Below, piece after piece: positions 5,853 through 12,991 of a stretch of 14,248 bases of DNA. The DNA lies in contig DBXX01000058.1 in NCBI GenBank assembly GCA_002309675.1, positions 1 to 14,248 on the forward strand, written 5' to 3'. The translations under genes and the position numbers were made by a program. The stretch's first letter is position 1; every line of letters begins with the position of its first letter. The notes below the pieces were generated by a model. That model was given only the letters and a program-made list of their open reading frames with translations, did not search any database and had not been told where the DNA came from. Source of the DNA: Lachnospiraceae bacterium UBA1201. Its GTDB lineage: Bacteria; Bacillota; Clostridia; Lachnospirales; Lachnospiraceae.

Positions 5853-6634
5853 TTCGAAGTGCGGTCCAATCCGGCTTTCTTCGCCTGCGCGTGCTGGAGC
5901 GGCCGGGCGATCTTATACACTTTGCCGTCCTTCAACAGCCTCGCTCCGGTCTGATGATAGTAAAATCCCACATCGTACTCGACACATTGTCCGTGTACAT
6001 CCAGCACCCAGGAATAATCGCATAGGCGGGCATCCGGTCCGGACTCGCCGCCGACGCTTATACTTTCGATCTTTCCGGTCGCCAGGTACGGTCGCAGATC
6101 CACGCCTGAAAGCATCGGTTCGATCATGACCTCGTAGTGTTTCATGGGCAATGCGAGGTAGACCGGAAGCCTTAGATCCGCCATAGTCTGATTCTCACAG
6201 GTCACCGCGATCGTCACATGATCCCAGCCGTCGTCCCAATCCACGGGCAGAGCCTCCCGGATACGCTCCGGGCGTTTGGTGATCATAAAAAAGCGGCAAT
6301 CATCCCGATCCCGGATGATGTCCCATGCTTCCTCCCGCCACGGATCCGCCTCTTTGTGGAAGAAATCCGAAGAGAAGCAAGTATAGATCACGGACCCCGA
6401 AGGGACCTTATACATGCCGCGATATTTCCCCGAACGCAGCCTGCGGGCAGGCAGATCAAAGCCGGCTGTCTTCTCCACTACGGAGGGATCCCGACCGACT
6501 GCCTCGTCTTTCCGGTACATATAGCAGTTTTTACATCCGGCGCTCACCCGCGTGCAGCCATGCCACAGGTTCCAGGTGACCGAGAGCGGCGACCGCGGAT
6601 CCGGCGCCTCCGGAAACAGTTCCAATTGCTTCAT
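5849..6634 (-). CDS. DUF5131 (Gp37/Gp68-like) family protein
   Basis: This 261-residue protein of the DUF5131 family has no established reaction. The family signature is at residues 21-39: a W-N-x-W-H-G-C start, then Cys27, Cys34 and Cys37 (C-x6-C-x2-C) followed by YMYRKD. Such a cluster suggests an iron-sulfur or radical-SAM-like site. Further family-type blocks are VIYTCFSSDFFH, FFMITKRPERI, VTCENQ, MIEPMLSGVDL and VGGESG. The ATG at 6634 is chosen over an in-frame ATG 16 codons upstream because it follows GGTGAGAG and sits 16 nt after the stop of the TtcA-like gene. It is therefore the second gene of that operon. Phage homologues exist, but nothing else here is phage-like. Confidence 0.85.
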   Translation of the reverse strand: MKQLELFPEAPDPRSPLSVTWNLWHGCTRVSAGCKNCYMYRKDEAVGRDPSVVEKTAGFDLPARRLRSGKYRGMYKVPSGSVIYTCFSSDFFHKEADPWREEAWDIIRDRDDCRFFMITKRPERIREALPVDWDDGWDHVTIAVTCENQTMADLRLPVYLALPMKHYEVMIEPMLSGVDLRPYLATGKIESISVGGESGPDARLCDYSWVLDVHGQCVEYDVGFYYHQTGARLLKDGKVYKIARPLQHAQAKKAGLDRTSN

Positions 6635-6650
6635 ACTCTCACCCGATCTG

Positions 6651-7793
6651 TCAATATTCGTCCAGGAAATGATGTCGTACACCCTTTTGCTTGTATTCGA
6701 TCACGGTATCGAGGTTCACATTTTCCATGCTCCGGAAAATGTTGGACTCGACGAAGGGGTTGGTCTTCTTCAATTCCGCGATCAGTTTTTTTACCTCCAG
6801 CCGCTTCGACGACGTGGTGCCGTCCTCGTGGCAAGTCGAGCAGGTGTCCGTGAAATGGCAGGCACACTGCAGGAAATGCAGGTCGTTGTAGTCTCTCCAT
6901 GCGCAGATATCGCTCTCCCGCACCAGATACATGGGGCGGATCAGCTCCATCCCGTCGAAATTCGTGCTGTGCAGTTTGGGCATCATGGTCTGGATCTGCG
7001 CGCCGTGCAACATCCCCATGAGGATCGTCTCGATCACGTCGTCGTAGTGGTGCCCGAGGGCGATCTTGTTGCAGCCCAGTTCCTTTGCTTTGCTGTACAG
7101 ATAGCCTCTGCGCATGCGCGCGCACAGGTAGCAAGGGCTCTTCTCGATCGTGTCTACCGTGTCGAAGATCGTGCTCTCGAAAACGGTGATCGGGATGCCG
7201 AGCGCGGCGGCATTGCTCTCGATCAGTGCCCGGTTCTCCTTATTGTAGCCCGGGTCCATCACGAGAAAGACCAGTTCAAAATGCATCTTCCGGTGCCGCA
7301 GGATCTCCTGAAAGAGCTTCGCCATCAGCATGGAATCCTTGCCCCCGGAGATACAAACGGCGATCCGGTCGCCCTCTTCGATGAGCTTGTAATCCCGGCA
7401 GGCCTTTGCGAACGGGGAAAACAGCGCCCGGCGGAACTTCCGCTGAATGCTCTCCTCTGCGCGTTTTTGCTTCGCCTCCCGGTCGACCTCGTCGTTCATC
7501 AGCACCTTCAGATAGGCGTAATAGCCTTCGGCCAGGCTGTAGCAGTCCCGCCCCCGAAGGCCGGCGACAGTGTCATCCATGTCTCGGGTCCGGCGGCCGA
7601 TCTCACAGTAGAAGACCAGCTTTTTCTCCTTAGGAAACGCGGATAATGCATCCTCTTCCTCCAGCCGGTCCACGCAGAAATCGACGGCTCCGGGAATCCT
7701 CCCGTATGCCGTCCTTTCTTCACCTCTTATATCCAGAAGGACGTATGAATCCTCCGGCAGTTCTTTTAATTCGTCAAATGTGATCTCCCGCAT
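6651..7793 (-). CDS. Rhodanese-TtcA fusion, putative tRNA thiolation enzyme
   Basis: This 380-residue protein has two domains. Residues 1-98 are a rhodanese with active-site loop YCEIGRRTR (Cys63), which would carry a persulfide. Residues 115-350 are an ATP-pyrophosphatase of the TtcA type with PP-loop SGGKDS at 149-154, CYLC at 221-224, GHHYDDVIET at 247-256, and a third group C310-x-C312, C318-x2-C321. The family makes 2-thiocytidine or similar thio-modifications in tRNA using an iron-sulfur cluster; fusing the sulfur donor to the ligase is logical. The exact nucleoside is not known. Met at 7793 follows GGGAGA, and a consensus promoter lies about 50 bp upstream, so the longer frame is rejected. 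It is co-transcribed with the DUF5131 gene. Confidence 0.9.
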   Translation of the reverse strand: MREITFDELKELPEDSYVLLDIRGEERTAYGRIPGAVDFCVDRLEEEDALSAFPKEKKLVFYCEIGRRTRDMDDTVAGLRGRDCYSLAEGYYAYLKVLMNDEVDREAKQKRAEESIQRKFRRALFSPFAKACRDYKLIEEGDRIAVCISGGKDSMLMAKLFQEILRHRKMHFELVFLVMDPGYNKENRALIESNAAALGIPITVFESTIFDTVDTIEKSPCYLCARMRRGYLYSKAKELGCNKIALGHHYDDVIETILMGMLHGAQIQTMMPKLHSTNFDGMELIRPMYLVRESDICAWRDYNDLHFLQCACHFTDTCSTCHEDGTTSSKRLEVKKLIAELKKTNPFVESNIFRSMENVNLDTVIEYKQKGVRHHFLDEY

Positions 7794-7841
7794 TCTTCGT
7801 CTCCCATCCTGCAGATGGATCCTGATTGGATCGTAGATTCC

Positions 7842-7870
7842 ATCATAACACCACAAACCCACTGTGTCAA
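7842..7870 (-). promoter_or_regulatory. Promoter of the rhodanese-TtcA operon
   Basis: TTGACA (7865-7870) and TATGAT (7842-7847) have a 17-bp spacer, placing the start about 42 nt before the ATG at 7793. Confidence 0.85.
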
Positions 7871-7909
7871 TCGGCGGAGCCTGTCCGCAGGCGCGTAAAA
7901 CCGATCTTT

Positions 7910-8407
7910 CTACAGGAACAGCTCCATATCGATGCAGGTCCAGGTACCGATGGGCAGCTCGCATTCCCGCCGCGAATAAGCCTGAAATCCGACCGCTTCA
8001 TAGCAGTGCTGCGCAGCCGGATTGTTTTCAAACACGCCCAGGTCAATGCGGGATGCGCCCAGGTGCTCCTTTACGTATTCGACTCCGAGCCGGAGCATCT
8101 TCGTTCCGTAGCTTTTGCCGCGAAGCGTCGGATCCACGATCACGAAACCGAAGCGGACCGAACCTAAATCTTCCGGGCGCGGGTAACGGATAATGAAATG
8201 TCCCACAACATTTCCGCTGTCATCCACAGCCGTCAGCGGGTAGAAATGCCCTTCGTCCAGCTGCGGCGCGTAGTTGGTCAGGATGTCCCGGCCGGTAAGC
8301 GGGAACTTGTTGAAGCGGTCCGAAGACCATTTGTATAATTCTTCCTCCGTCTGAATCCATCCCGCTACGATCGACGCGTCTTCCTTTTTAAACTCTCTCA
8401 GTATCAT
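7910..8407 (-). CDS. GNAT acetyltransferase, RimJ/RimL-like
   Basis: This 165-residue protein has the RimJ/RimL type of GNAT fold. It begins ILREFKKEDASIVAGWI, has motif A at about residues 92-105 (DPTLRGKSYGTKML) and the C-terminal pattern FENNPAAQHCYEAVGF. Such enzymes acetylate N-termini of proteins or small amines; the substrate here is unknown. AGGAGA about 6 nt before the ATG supports the start. It follows the phosphodiesterase-like gene by 44 nt without a terminator, so the two are probably co-transcribed. The next promoter lies 40 nt after its stop. Confidence 0.9.
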   Translation of the reverse strand: MILREFKKEDASIVAGWIQTEEELYKWSSDRFNKFPLTGRDILTNYAPQLDEGHFYPLTAVDDSGNVVGHFIIRYPRPEDLGSVRFGFVIVDPTLRGKSYGTKMLRLGVEYVKEHLGASRIDLGVFENNPAAQHCYEAVGFQAYSRRECELPIGTWTCIDMELFL

Positions 8408-8451
8408 ATCCTGTCTCCTGTTCTTCTTTTCTCAAATAAAGGTTCCTGCGC

Positions 8452-9969
8452 TTACAGTACGATCAGCGGGATCTTCATCTCGTCTTCGGTCAGGCTTCCA
8501 TGCATGGACAGCCAGCGCTCCTCCGTAAAGTAGATCGTGAGATCCGTGATCGCGATCGCGAGATAATCCCCCAGCATGCCGCGAAACTCCGGATGCGGCG
8601 TTCCCGTGCCCATGAGCTGCCGTTCAATGACTTCCTCCATCGGCATCAGGATGAATGTATCACCGAAGAGGCGGTTGAACTCCTGCACGAAGAATTCCTT
8701 CTTCTCCTCTTTGACGAAGAAGTTGAGCGCGCGGGGCTCCAGGGACGGCCAGCGTACCAGACAGTCACAAAGCTCCGGATAGTCCGCCAGCATCACCGAA
8801 TCGGTGTCCAGGTGCCCGTGGTCGGCCGTGACGATAAACAGCGTGTCCTCCAGGTCCTGCGCCAGTTCGGAAACGACCCGCTCCATGTGCGCCATGGCAT
8901 CCAGGACGATCTGCGTCCCGCCGCCGTGTCTGTGCAGCAGCCCGTCCGGCTGGTTCCAGTACGCGTAGACATATTTCGGCTCCGGCTGCTCGCAGCGCTG
9001 CCGGATCTCGCGGCAGACATCGTCTATGCTTTGTAGCGAAGGATCGGCAAATGGCGCGATCAGATAGGCTTTCTGCCCGCTTTCACAGATCCGGTCCACG
9101 ATGTTGACATAGGGCGTCACCGTCTGTGCCACATTGTAGTCTGCTGCCGGAACTTCCGTGATCTGCTCCACGTTCAGGAACACGGTCACGTTCTTATCGA
9201 TCGACGGATAGTAGCAGTCCCAGCCGAGCCAGCCGTGCTCGCAGGGCTGAAGTCCACTCAGCACCGAGGTCGTCGCCGCCGTCGTCGTGGACAGGAAGGT
9301 CGAGTTGTACGTACCCGCCAGGTGGCTGCGAAACGCTCCGTCCGGCTTTAAGTGCCGCTCCATGATCTTCGTTCCCATGCCGTCGAGCAAAAGTACTACG
9401 ATGTTCTTATAGTCCCGCTCCAGATAGGTATCCAGCTGCGGAAGCGTAGGTCCCACTGTCTTTATACCGAACTTCTTCAGGATCGAATTCGGCAGGTTCG
9501 CGATGCAGTTTTTGTAATCCGGGCTGACCAGTTTCCCCTCCGCAAACAGCCGGTCCAGGCGCAGATCCAGCTCCTTTGTTACGATCTCCACCTCCGGCTT
9601 CGGATCCTTCACGGCGATCTGGAACGCATCCTCATAGATGACCTCGCCGGGCAGTTCTTCGCACTCCGAGCGATAGAGTTTCAGCCCGTATTTCCCGGCC
9701 ATGCCGCGGTAAAACGTCATCTGCGCCCAGATATCATTGCCCTCCGGCGTATCCTTAAACCAGGTGACGGCGCCGTCCGGGTTTCCCGCCTCATAAAACG
9801 GAGGCACGGGCAGCACCTCCTCAAAATAGGCGCGGTTCTTCCAATAGGTCGCGATCTCTTCTTCGTTCATGGTCTTCGCGTCGACCAGCTTGCTGATCGC
9901 GGTGAAGATGCCCCTGGGCTGCTTCGTGATCCATGCCACATCGGCCGTGTGTACTCTGTAGTATTTCAT
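8452..9969 (-). CDS. Alkaline-phosphatase-superfamily phosphodiesterase with extra N-terminal domain
   Basis: This 505-residue protein joins two parts. Residues about 1-120 form a domain rich in aromatic residues (ITKQPRGIF, VLPVPPFYEAGNPDGAVTWF, PGEVIYEDAFQIAV) that looks like a separate conserved Clostridia protein of unknown function. Residues about 185-505 are a type I phosphodiesterase/nucleotide pyrophosphatase. The metal ligands appear complete: Asp196 in LLLDGMG, nucleophile Thr within STTTAATTS (227-235), Asp342 and His346 in QPDGLLHRHGG, Asp383 and His384 in TADHGH, and His490 in SMHG. No signal peptide suggests a cytosolic enzyme; the substrate is unknown. I chose the ATG at 9969, after GGAAAGGGG and GAGGG, because the longer frame crosses the upstream terminator. 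No promoter is visible between that terminator and the start. Confidence 0.85.
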   Translation of the reverse strand: MKYYRVHTADVAWITKQPRGIFTAISKLVDAKTMNEEEIATYWKNRAYFEEVLPVPPFYEAGNPDGAVTWFKDTPEGNDIWAQMTFYRGMAGKYGLKLYRSECEELPGEVIYEDAFQIAVKDPKPEVEIVTKELDLRLDRLFAEGKLVSPDYKNCIANLPNSILKKFGIKTVGPTLPQLDTYLERDYKNIVVLLLDGMGTKIMERHLKPDGAFRSHLAGTYNSTFLSTTTAATTSVLSGLQPCEHGWLGWDCYYPSIDKNVTVFLNVEQITEVPAADYNVAQTVTPYVNIVDRICESGQKAYLIAPFADPSLQSIDDVCREIRQRCEQPEPKYVYAYWNQPDGLLHRHGGGTQIVLDAMAHMERVVSELAQDLEDTLFIVTADHGHLDTDSVMLADYPELCDCLVRWPSLEPRALNFFVKEEKKEFFVQEFNRLFGDTFILMPMEEVIERQLMGTGTPHPEFRGMLGDYLAIAITDLTIYFTEERWLSMHGSLTEDEMKIPLIVL

Positions 9970-10021
9970 TTTCCCTCTATCCCCTTTCCGAAAGTTCGTT
10001 ACCTGCGACGGAAAAATGTAT

Positions 10022-10053
10022 AAAAAAATCCACCTGCCCGAAAAGACAGGTGG
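10022..10053 (-). terminator. Intrinsic terminator after the 36-aa gene
   Basis: The minus-strand RNA forms a 9-bp stem (CCACCTGTC with GGCAGGTGG, including one G-U pair) with a 6-nt loop, followed by A and seven Ts (10022-10028). The wobble would be a C-A mismatch on the plus strand, so it acts in the minus direction. It sits 31 nt after the 36-codon gene and 52 nt before the phosphodiesterase gene. Confidence 0.9.
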
Positions 10054-10084
10054 TTCAGTATACAAAAAACCTTGATCTGAAACT

Positions 10085-10195
10085 CTATTCTTTCCGAAGA
10101 CCGATATAATTACCTATGCAAACAGAACCATCCACGTGATCCACATGTACGGTTACATTGACGGTATATCTATCTTCGGAAGCAAAACGTCCCAT
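10085..10195 (-). CDS. Small protein, 36 aa
   Basis: The predicted peptide has 36 residues, beginning MGRFASEDRYTVNVTVHVD and ending CIGNYIGLRKE. It has alternating hydrophobic residues that suggest beta strands, and one Cys. No family is recognised. It has all the signs of a real gene: TTGACA-17-TATACT at 10230-10258, GAAAGGAGA ending 9 nt before the ATG, and a strong terminator after the stop. It shows no sequence similarity to the 35-residue peptide at 3177-3284, although gene size and layout are alike. It may be a small protein, a leader peptide for the phosphodiesterase-GNAT operon, or part of a dual-function RNA. Confidence 0.7.
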   Translation of the reverse strand: MGRFASEDRYTVNVTVHVDHVDGSVCIGNYIGLRKE

Positions 10196-10229
10196 GGTCA
10201 AAGGTCTCCTTTCGTAAGTAATTTTCACA

Positions 10230-10258
10230 AGTATACTCCTGCCCGGCGGCTCTGTCAA
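10230..10258 (-). promoter_or_regulatory. Sigma-A promoter of the 36-aa gene
   Basis: TTGACA (10253-10258) and TATACT (10230-10235) have a 17-bp spacer. The leader is about 27 nt and carries GAAAGGAGA at 10205-10213. Confidence 0.9.
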
Positions 10259-10285
10259 CCGTTTTTTTCGGAAAATTCGAACTGT

Positions 10286-10852
10286 TTACAGGCTCTTTCC
10301 GGGTTCTCCCCAGGCGCCCATGTCTCTTCCGTCGTAACCGAAGTAGTGTTTGCACGTGGTCTTCACCGGGGCAATGCGGCGCAGCTTCTGCTCCACGGTC
10401 TCGTCGGATGAAAGTGACGAATCCTGCAGGACGTTCCGGATCTTACACAGCATGACCTCTCCGTCATGCAGCGGTATGAACTGCATCACCTCCAGTTCGA
10501 AATTCACCGGGGACGCATTTACGATCGGCACAGGAAGCACCGCTCCCTGTCCGAACTCGAGGTCGACCTTCATCTTATTCGGATCACTGCCGCTGACCGT
10601 GCCCATATGATCGGCGATCGGAAGCAGTTCCTCGGTCACCAGATTTGCCGAAAACATCTTCGTCCGGTGGATATTATCCTTCGTGGTCTTGTTGCCGCCG
10701 ATGCTGCACATTACGCCCATCTCGCCGTCCCAGATATAACTGAACCAGCAGAACAGCCCGAGATCCGGGTTCCCGTTTTCATCATAGGTACCGTACAGAA
10801 ACAGCGTCTGCGGGCAATAATCGTTGTAGGGTTTTAAACTGATCTTTTCCAT
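10286..10852 (-). CDS. Flavin reductase family protein (flavoredoxin-like)
   Basis: This 188-residue protein has the split-barrel FMN-binding fold of the flavin reductase / flavoredoxin family, which reduces flavins or passes electrons from NAD(P)H. Typical features are the N-terminal YCPQTLFLYGTYDENGNPDLGLF block, a middle SIGGNKTTKDNI block near the flavin phosphate, and FSANLV. Asp and Glu near residues 79-97 belong to the usual substrate loop. AAGGAGGAG just before the ATG overlaps the last codons (KEE-stop) of the HAD gene, with only one base between the genes, so translation is coupled. It is the last gene of the right-hand operon. No clear terminator follows before the promoter at 10230-10258. 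Confidence 0.88.
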   Translation of the reverse strand: MEKISLKPYNDYCPQTLFLYGTYDENGNPDLGLFCWFSYIWDGEMGVMCSIGGNKTTKDNIHRTKMFSANLVTEELLPIADHMGTVSGSDPNKMKVDLEFGQGAVLPVPIVNASPVNFELEVMQFIPLHDGEVMLCKIRNVLQDSSLSSDETVEQKLRRIAPVKTTCKHYFGYDGRDMGAWGEPGKSL

Positions 10853-10853
10853 G

Positions 10854-11450
10854 TTACTCCTCCTTCAGTCTTTGCAGAATCGCGGTGTGATCACCGAGAA
10901 ACCGGAAGGTCTGCATACCAGCCTTCTGCGCTCCGGCTACATTGTCCGCGCGGTCGTCGATAAACAGACATTCGTCTGCCTTCAGGCCATACTTCTTTAG
11001 AAATGTCTCGTAGATCTCCAGATCCGGCTTCAGCATGCGGTAGTCCGAGGAAACGAAGACCCCATCGAAGAAATCAAGCGGCAGAAACTTCGGGAAATAT
11101 GTGTAGAACAGGTCACTGGCGTTCGAAAGCACGTAGATGCCGTAGCCTGCCTCCTTCACCTGACGGCAGAACGCTTCGGCGCCGCTTAGCGGCGACATGC
11201 AGATGTCCCAGTGGTCCGTACATTTGCGAAGCGTCTCGTGAAATCGCTCCGGCACGCGGACACGCACCAGATCGAAGCGATCCTTATCTTTGATGTCTCC
11301 GCGGTCTCCGAGCGCCCACTCCGGGCCTTCGAACAGCTCCCTGCGGATCACGTCCTTCTCCTCCTCGGAGGAGCAAAACGTGTTCAGGACGAATTCGGGG
11401 TTGTAGTCCAGGAGGACATTGCCCATATCAAGAACGATGTTGCGAATCAT
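10854..11450 (-). CDS. HAD-IA family phosphatase, YihX-like
   Basis: This 198-residue HAD hydrolase probably removes phosphate from a sugar phosphate or similar small molecule. Motif I is DMGNVLLD (Asp8; the usual second Asp position is Asn, as in the YihX glucose-1-phosphate phosphatase group). Motif II is VLSNAS (Ser109), motif III Lys141 in MLKPD, and motif IV FIDDRADNV (Asp165, Asp166). The helical cap lies between residues 16 and 85. AAGGAAAG precedes the ATG. It follows the second chromate transporter by 65 nt and overlaps the ribosome binding site of the flavin reductase gene with its stop region. Confidence 0.9.
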   Translation of the reverse strand: MIRNIVLDMGNVLLDYNPEFVLNTFCSSEEEKDVIRRELFEGPEWALGDRGDIKDKDRFDLVRVRVPERFHETLRKCTDHWDICMSPLSGAEAFCRQVKEAGYGIYVLSNASDLFYTYFPKFLPLDFFDGVFVSSDYRMLKPDLEIYETFLKKYGLKADECLFIDDRADNVAGAQKAGMQTFRFLGDHTAILQRLKEE

Positions 11451-11483
11451 TATCTTTCCTTTCTTCCTTGTAGGCCGTGGTTC

Positions 11484-11509
11484 CCAAAGCGTTCATTCAA
11501 ACGCTCCGG
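11484..11509 (-). other. Intergenic hairpin without T-run
   Basis: Between the chromate transporter and HAD genes the minus strand can form a 10-bp stem (CCGGAGCGTT with AACGCTTTGG, two G-U pairs, 6-nt loop). No T-tract follows, so it is more likely an RNA stability or processing element than a terminator. Confidence 0.35.
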
Positions 11510-11515
11510 TATCCC

Positions 11516-12082
11516 TTATGTAATGCCGTAAACGGCCACGCCGAATACCGCTGAGATCACGATCAGCAGGATCGGTGACATTTTTTTCTTCCACAGCTTT
11601 CGGGGTCCCCAGTACACGAGTGCTAAAACCGCCGTCATAAGCAGGGGCAGGTAGTCTCTGTCTCCCCTAAATGCAGGCTCTATCCCGTTCTTAAGGATCA
11701 TGTAAAGACCCGTCGCCAGAATAATGCCGATGATGCACGGCTTCAGGCCGCGAAGAACAGCCTGTACACGCGGGTCATTCAACACCTTTCGCAGGAGGAC
11801 CATGATCAGTAATATGATGAAAAACGCGGGCAGGATCACAGCCGTTGTCGCCACGATGGCGCCGGGAACTCCGGCCTGGGTGCTGCCGACATACGTCGCC
11901 AGGTTCACCATGATCGGGCCGGGCGTGCTCTCGCTAACGGCGATCATATCCGTCAGAGCATCCTCCTCCAGCCAGCCGAACGCGAGAACGACATCCCGTA
12001 TCAGGGGAATGGCTCCGTACGCTCCGCCGAAGGAAAACAAGCCGACGATCAAAAATCCCAGCAGCAATTCCAAATAGGTCAT
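11516..12082 (-). CDS. Chromate transporter subunit, short-chain
   Basis: This 188-residue membrane protein is one half of a short-chain CHR pair. It has about six hydrophobic segments and the family motifs FSFGGAYGAIPLI near the N-terminus and STPGPIMVN in the middle. The family exports chromate or a similar oxyanion in some bacteria, but the role in anaerobes is not established. Its start overlaps the stop of the other subunit by four bases (ATGA), which indicates tight coupling and an equimolar partner. The C-terminal end is basic (RKLWKKK) before a last hydrophobic helix. Confidence 0.92.
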   Translation of the reverse strand: MTYLELLLGFLIVGLFSFGGAYGAIPLIRDVVLAFGWLEEDALTDMIAVSESTPGPIMVNLATYVGSTQAGVPGAIVATTAVILPAFFIILLIMVLLRKVLNDPRVQAVLRGLKPCIIGIILATGLYMILKNGIEPAFRGDRDYLPLLMTAVLALVYWGPRKLWKKKMSPILLIVISAVFGVAVYGIT

Positions 12083-12651
12083 GTTCCGTCACCTGCCTTT
12101 CGCGCCCTCGTTCCTCCCACCGAATACACGGCCAGGCTGACGCCACCGGCGATCAGCATCAGCAGGATCGAAGAAAAGTTCCACGCAAAGAGGTCGATCA
12201 GGAGCATGGCCGTAAACGAAACACCGAGGATCACCAAGGGCAGCCGCTCCCGTTTCATCTTGCGGATCATCTGAATGCCCGCATCCAGGATCATGAGGCC
12301 CACGGCGATTCGGATGCCCTTAAATGCATTGGCCACCCATACGATCTCCAAAAAGCGGTTCAGAAACAGCGAGATCAAAAGAAGAATGACAAACGAGGGC
12401 AATACGACCCCCAGCGTTGCAGCGATGGCACCGGAAATGCCCTTTTTCCTGTAACCCACAAAGGTCGCGCAATTGATGGCGATGGGGCCCGGGGTAGCTT
12501 CCGCGATCACGGTCACATCCATCATCTCATCATGCGTGATCCATTTTTTCTTCTCAACGCAGATGCTTTCTATGATGGGGATCATGGCCAGTCCGCCGCC
12601 GAAAGTGAACAGCCCGATCTTCGCAAAGGTCAGAAATATCGTCGAAATCAT
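12079..12651 (-). CDS. Chromate transporter subunit, short-chain
   Basis: This 190-residue membrane protein is the first partner of the CHR pair. Motifs FTFGGGLAMIPII at residues 15-27 and ATPGPIAIN in the middle match the chromate transporter domain, and about six hydrophobic segments are visible. AGAAGGAAAT precedes the ATG. It begins 24 nt after the Dabb-protein gene. The two half-size proteins differ clearly from each other, as expected for an antiparallel heterodimer that replaces the long fused ChrA. Confidence 0.92.
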   Translation of the reverse strand: MISTIFLTFAKIGLFTFGGGLAMIPIIESICVEKKKWITHDEMMDVTVIAEATPGPIAINCATFVGYRKKGISGAIAATLGVVLPSFVILLLISLFLNRFLEIVWVANAFKGIRIAVGLMILDAGIQMIRKMKRERLPLVILGVSFTAMLLIDLFAWNFSSILLMLIAGGVSLAVYSVGGTRARKAGDGT

Positions 12652-12675
12652 ACAGCATATTTCCTTCTAATTCGG

Positions 12676-12987
12676 TCACGGATCTACGACTTCGTAGTCC
12701 ATGCAGTTCCGGCTCGCCGTGAAGGGACGCACCTTCGTGTCCGCCACTTCGACATGGGCGGGATGTGCGGCATAACCTTTCAAAGCATCTTCGTCCGTGA
12801 AGCACGAATCGAGCATGACATCGCAGTTCGATGAGGGCAGCGGCGACGTGTTCACCGTGATGCCCAAAAGCCCCGGGATCTGTCCCATCAGGCCTTCCAG
12901 TCCGCTCTTGATGCCTTTTTTAACTTCGATGCCGGCCTTTCCGGTGTACTCTTCCTTCAGTTTCCATAAGATCACATGTCTTACCAT
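12676..12987 (-). CDS. Dabb (stress-responsive A/B barrel) domain protein
   Basis: This 103-residue single-domain protein has the pattern of the Dabb family, a dimeric alpha-beta barrel of varied or unknown function. The start MVRHVILWKLKEEYTGK, the middle IPGLLGITVN, and the later DVMLDSCFTDEDALKGYAAHP are typical. GGAGGA lies about 7 nt before the ATG at 12987 and overlaps the stop of the upstream gene, which ends four bases earlier. A longer frame upstream is rejected because it lacks this site. The tight packing implies co-expression with the kinase-acetyltransferase fusion. Confidence 0.88.
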   Translation of the reverse strand: MVRHVILWKLKEEYTGKAGIEVKKGIKSGLEGLMGQIPGLLGITVNTSPLPSSNCDVMLDSCFTDEDALKGYAAHPAHVEVADTKVRPFTASRNCMDYEVVDP

Positions 12988-12991
12988 TTTA

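Noticed and set aside
6552..7646. 364-codon plus-strand frame
   Set aside because: It is antisense to the rhodanese-TtcA gene, whose PP-loop and Cys motifs are unmistakable.
7880..7893. Short GCCTG/CAGGC hairpin after the GNAT at 7910
   Set aside because: Five base pairs with no T-run, in a GC-rich spacer just upstream of a promoter; not convincing as a terminator.
3112..10053. Recurring CCACCTGTC hairpins as a CRISPR or dispersed mobile repeat
   Set aside because: There are only three copies kilobases apart, each followed by a T-run and located after a stop codon, which fits intrinsic terminators.
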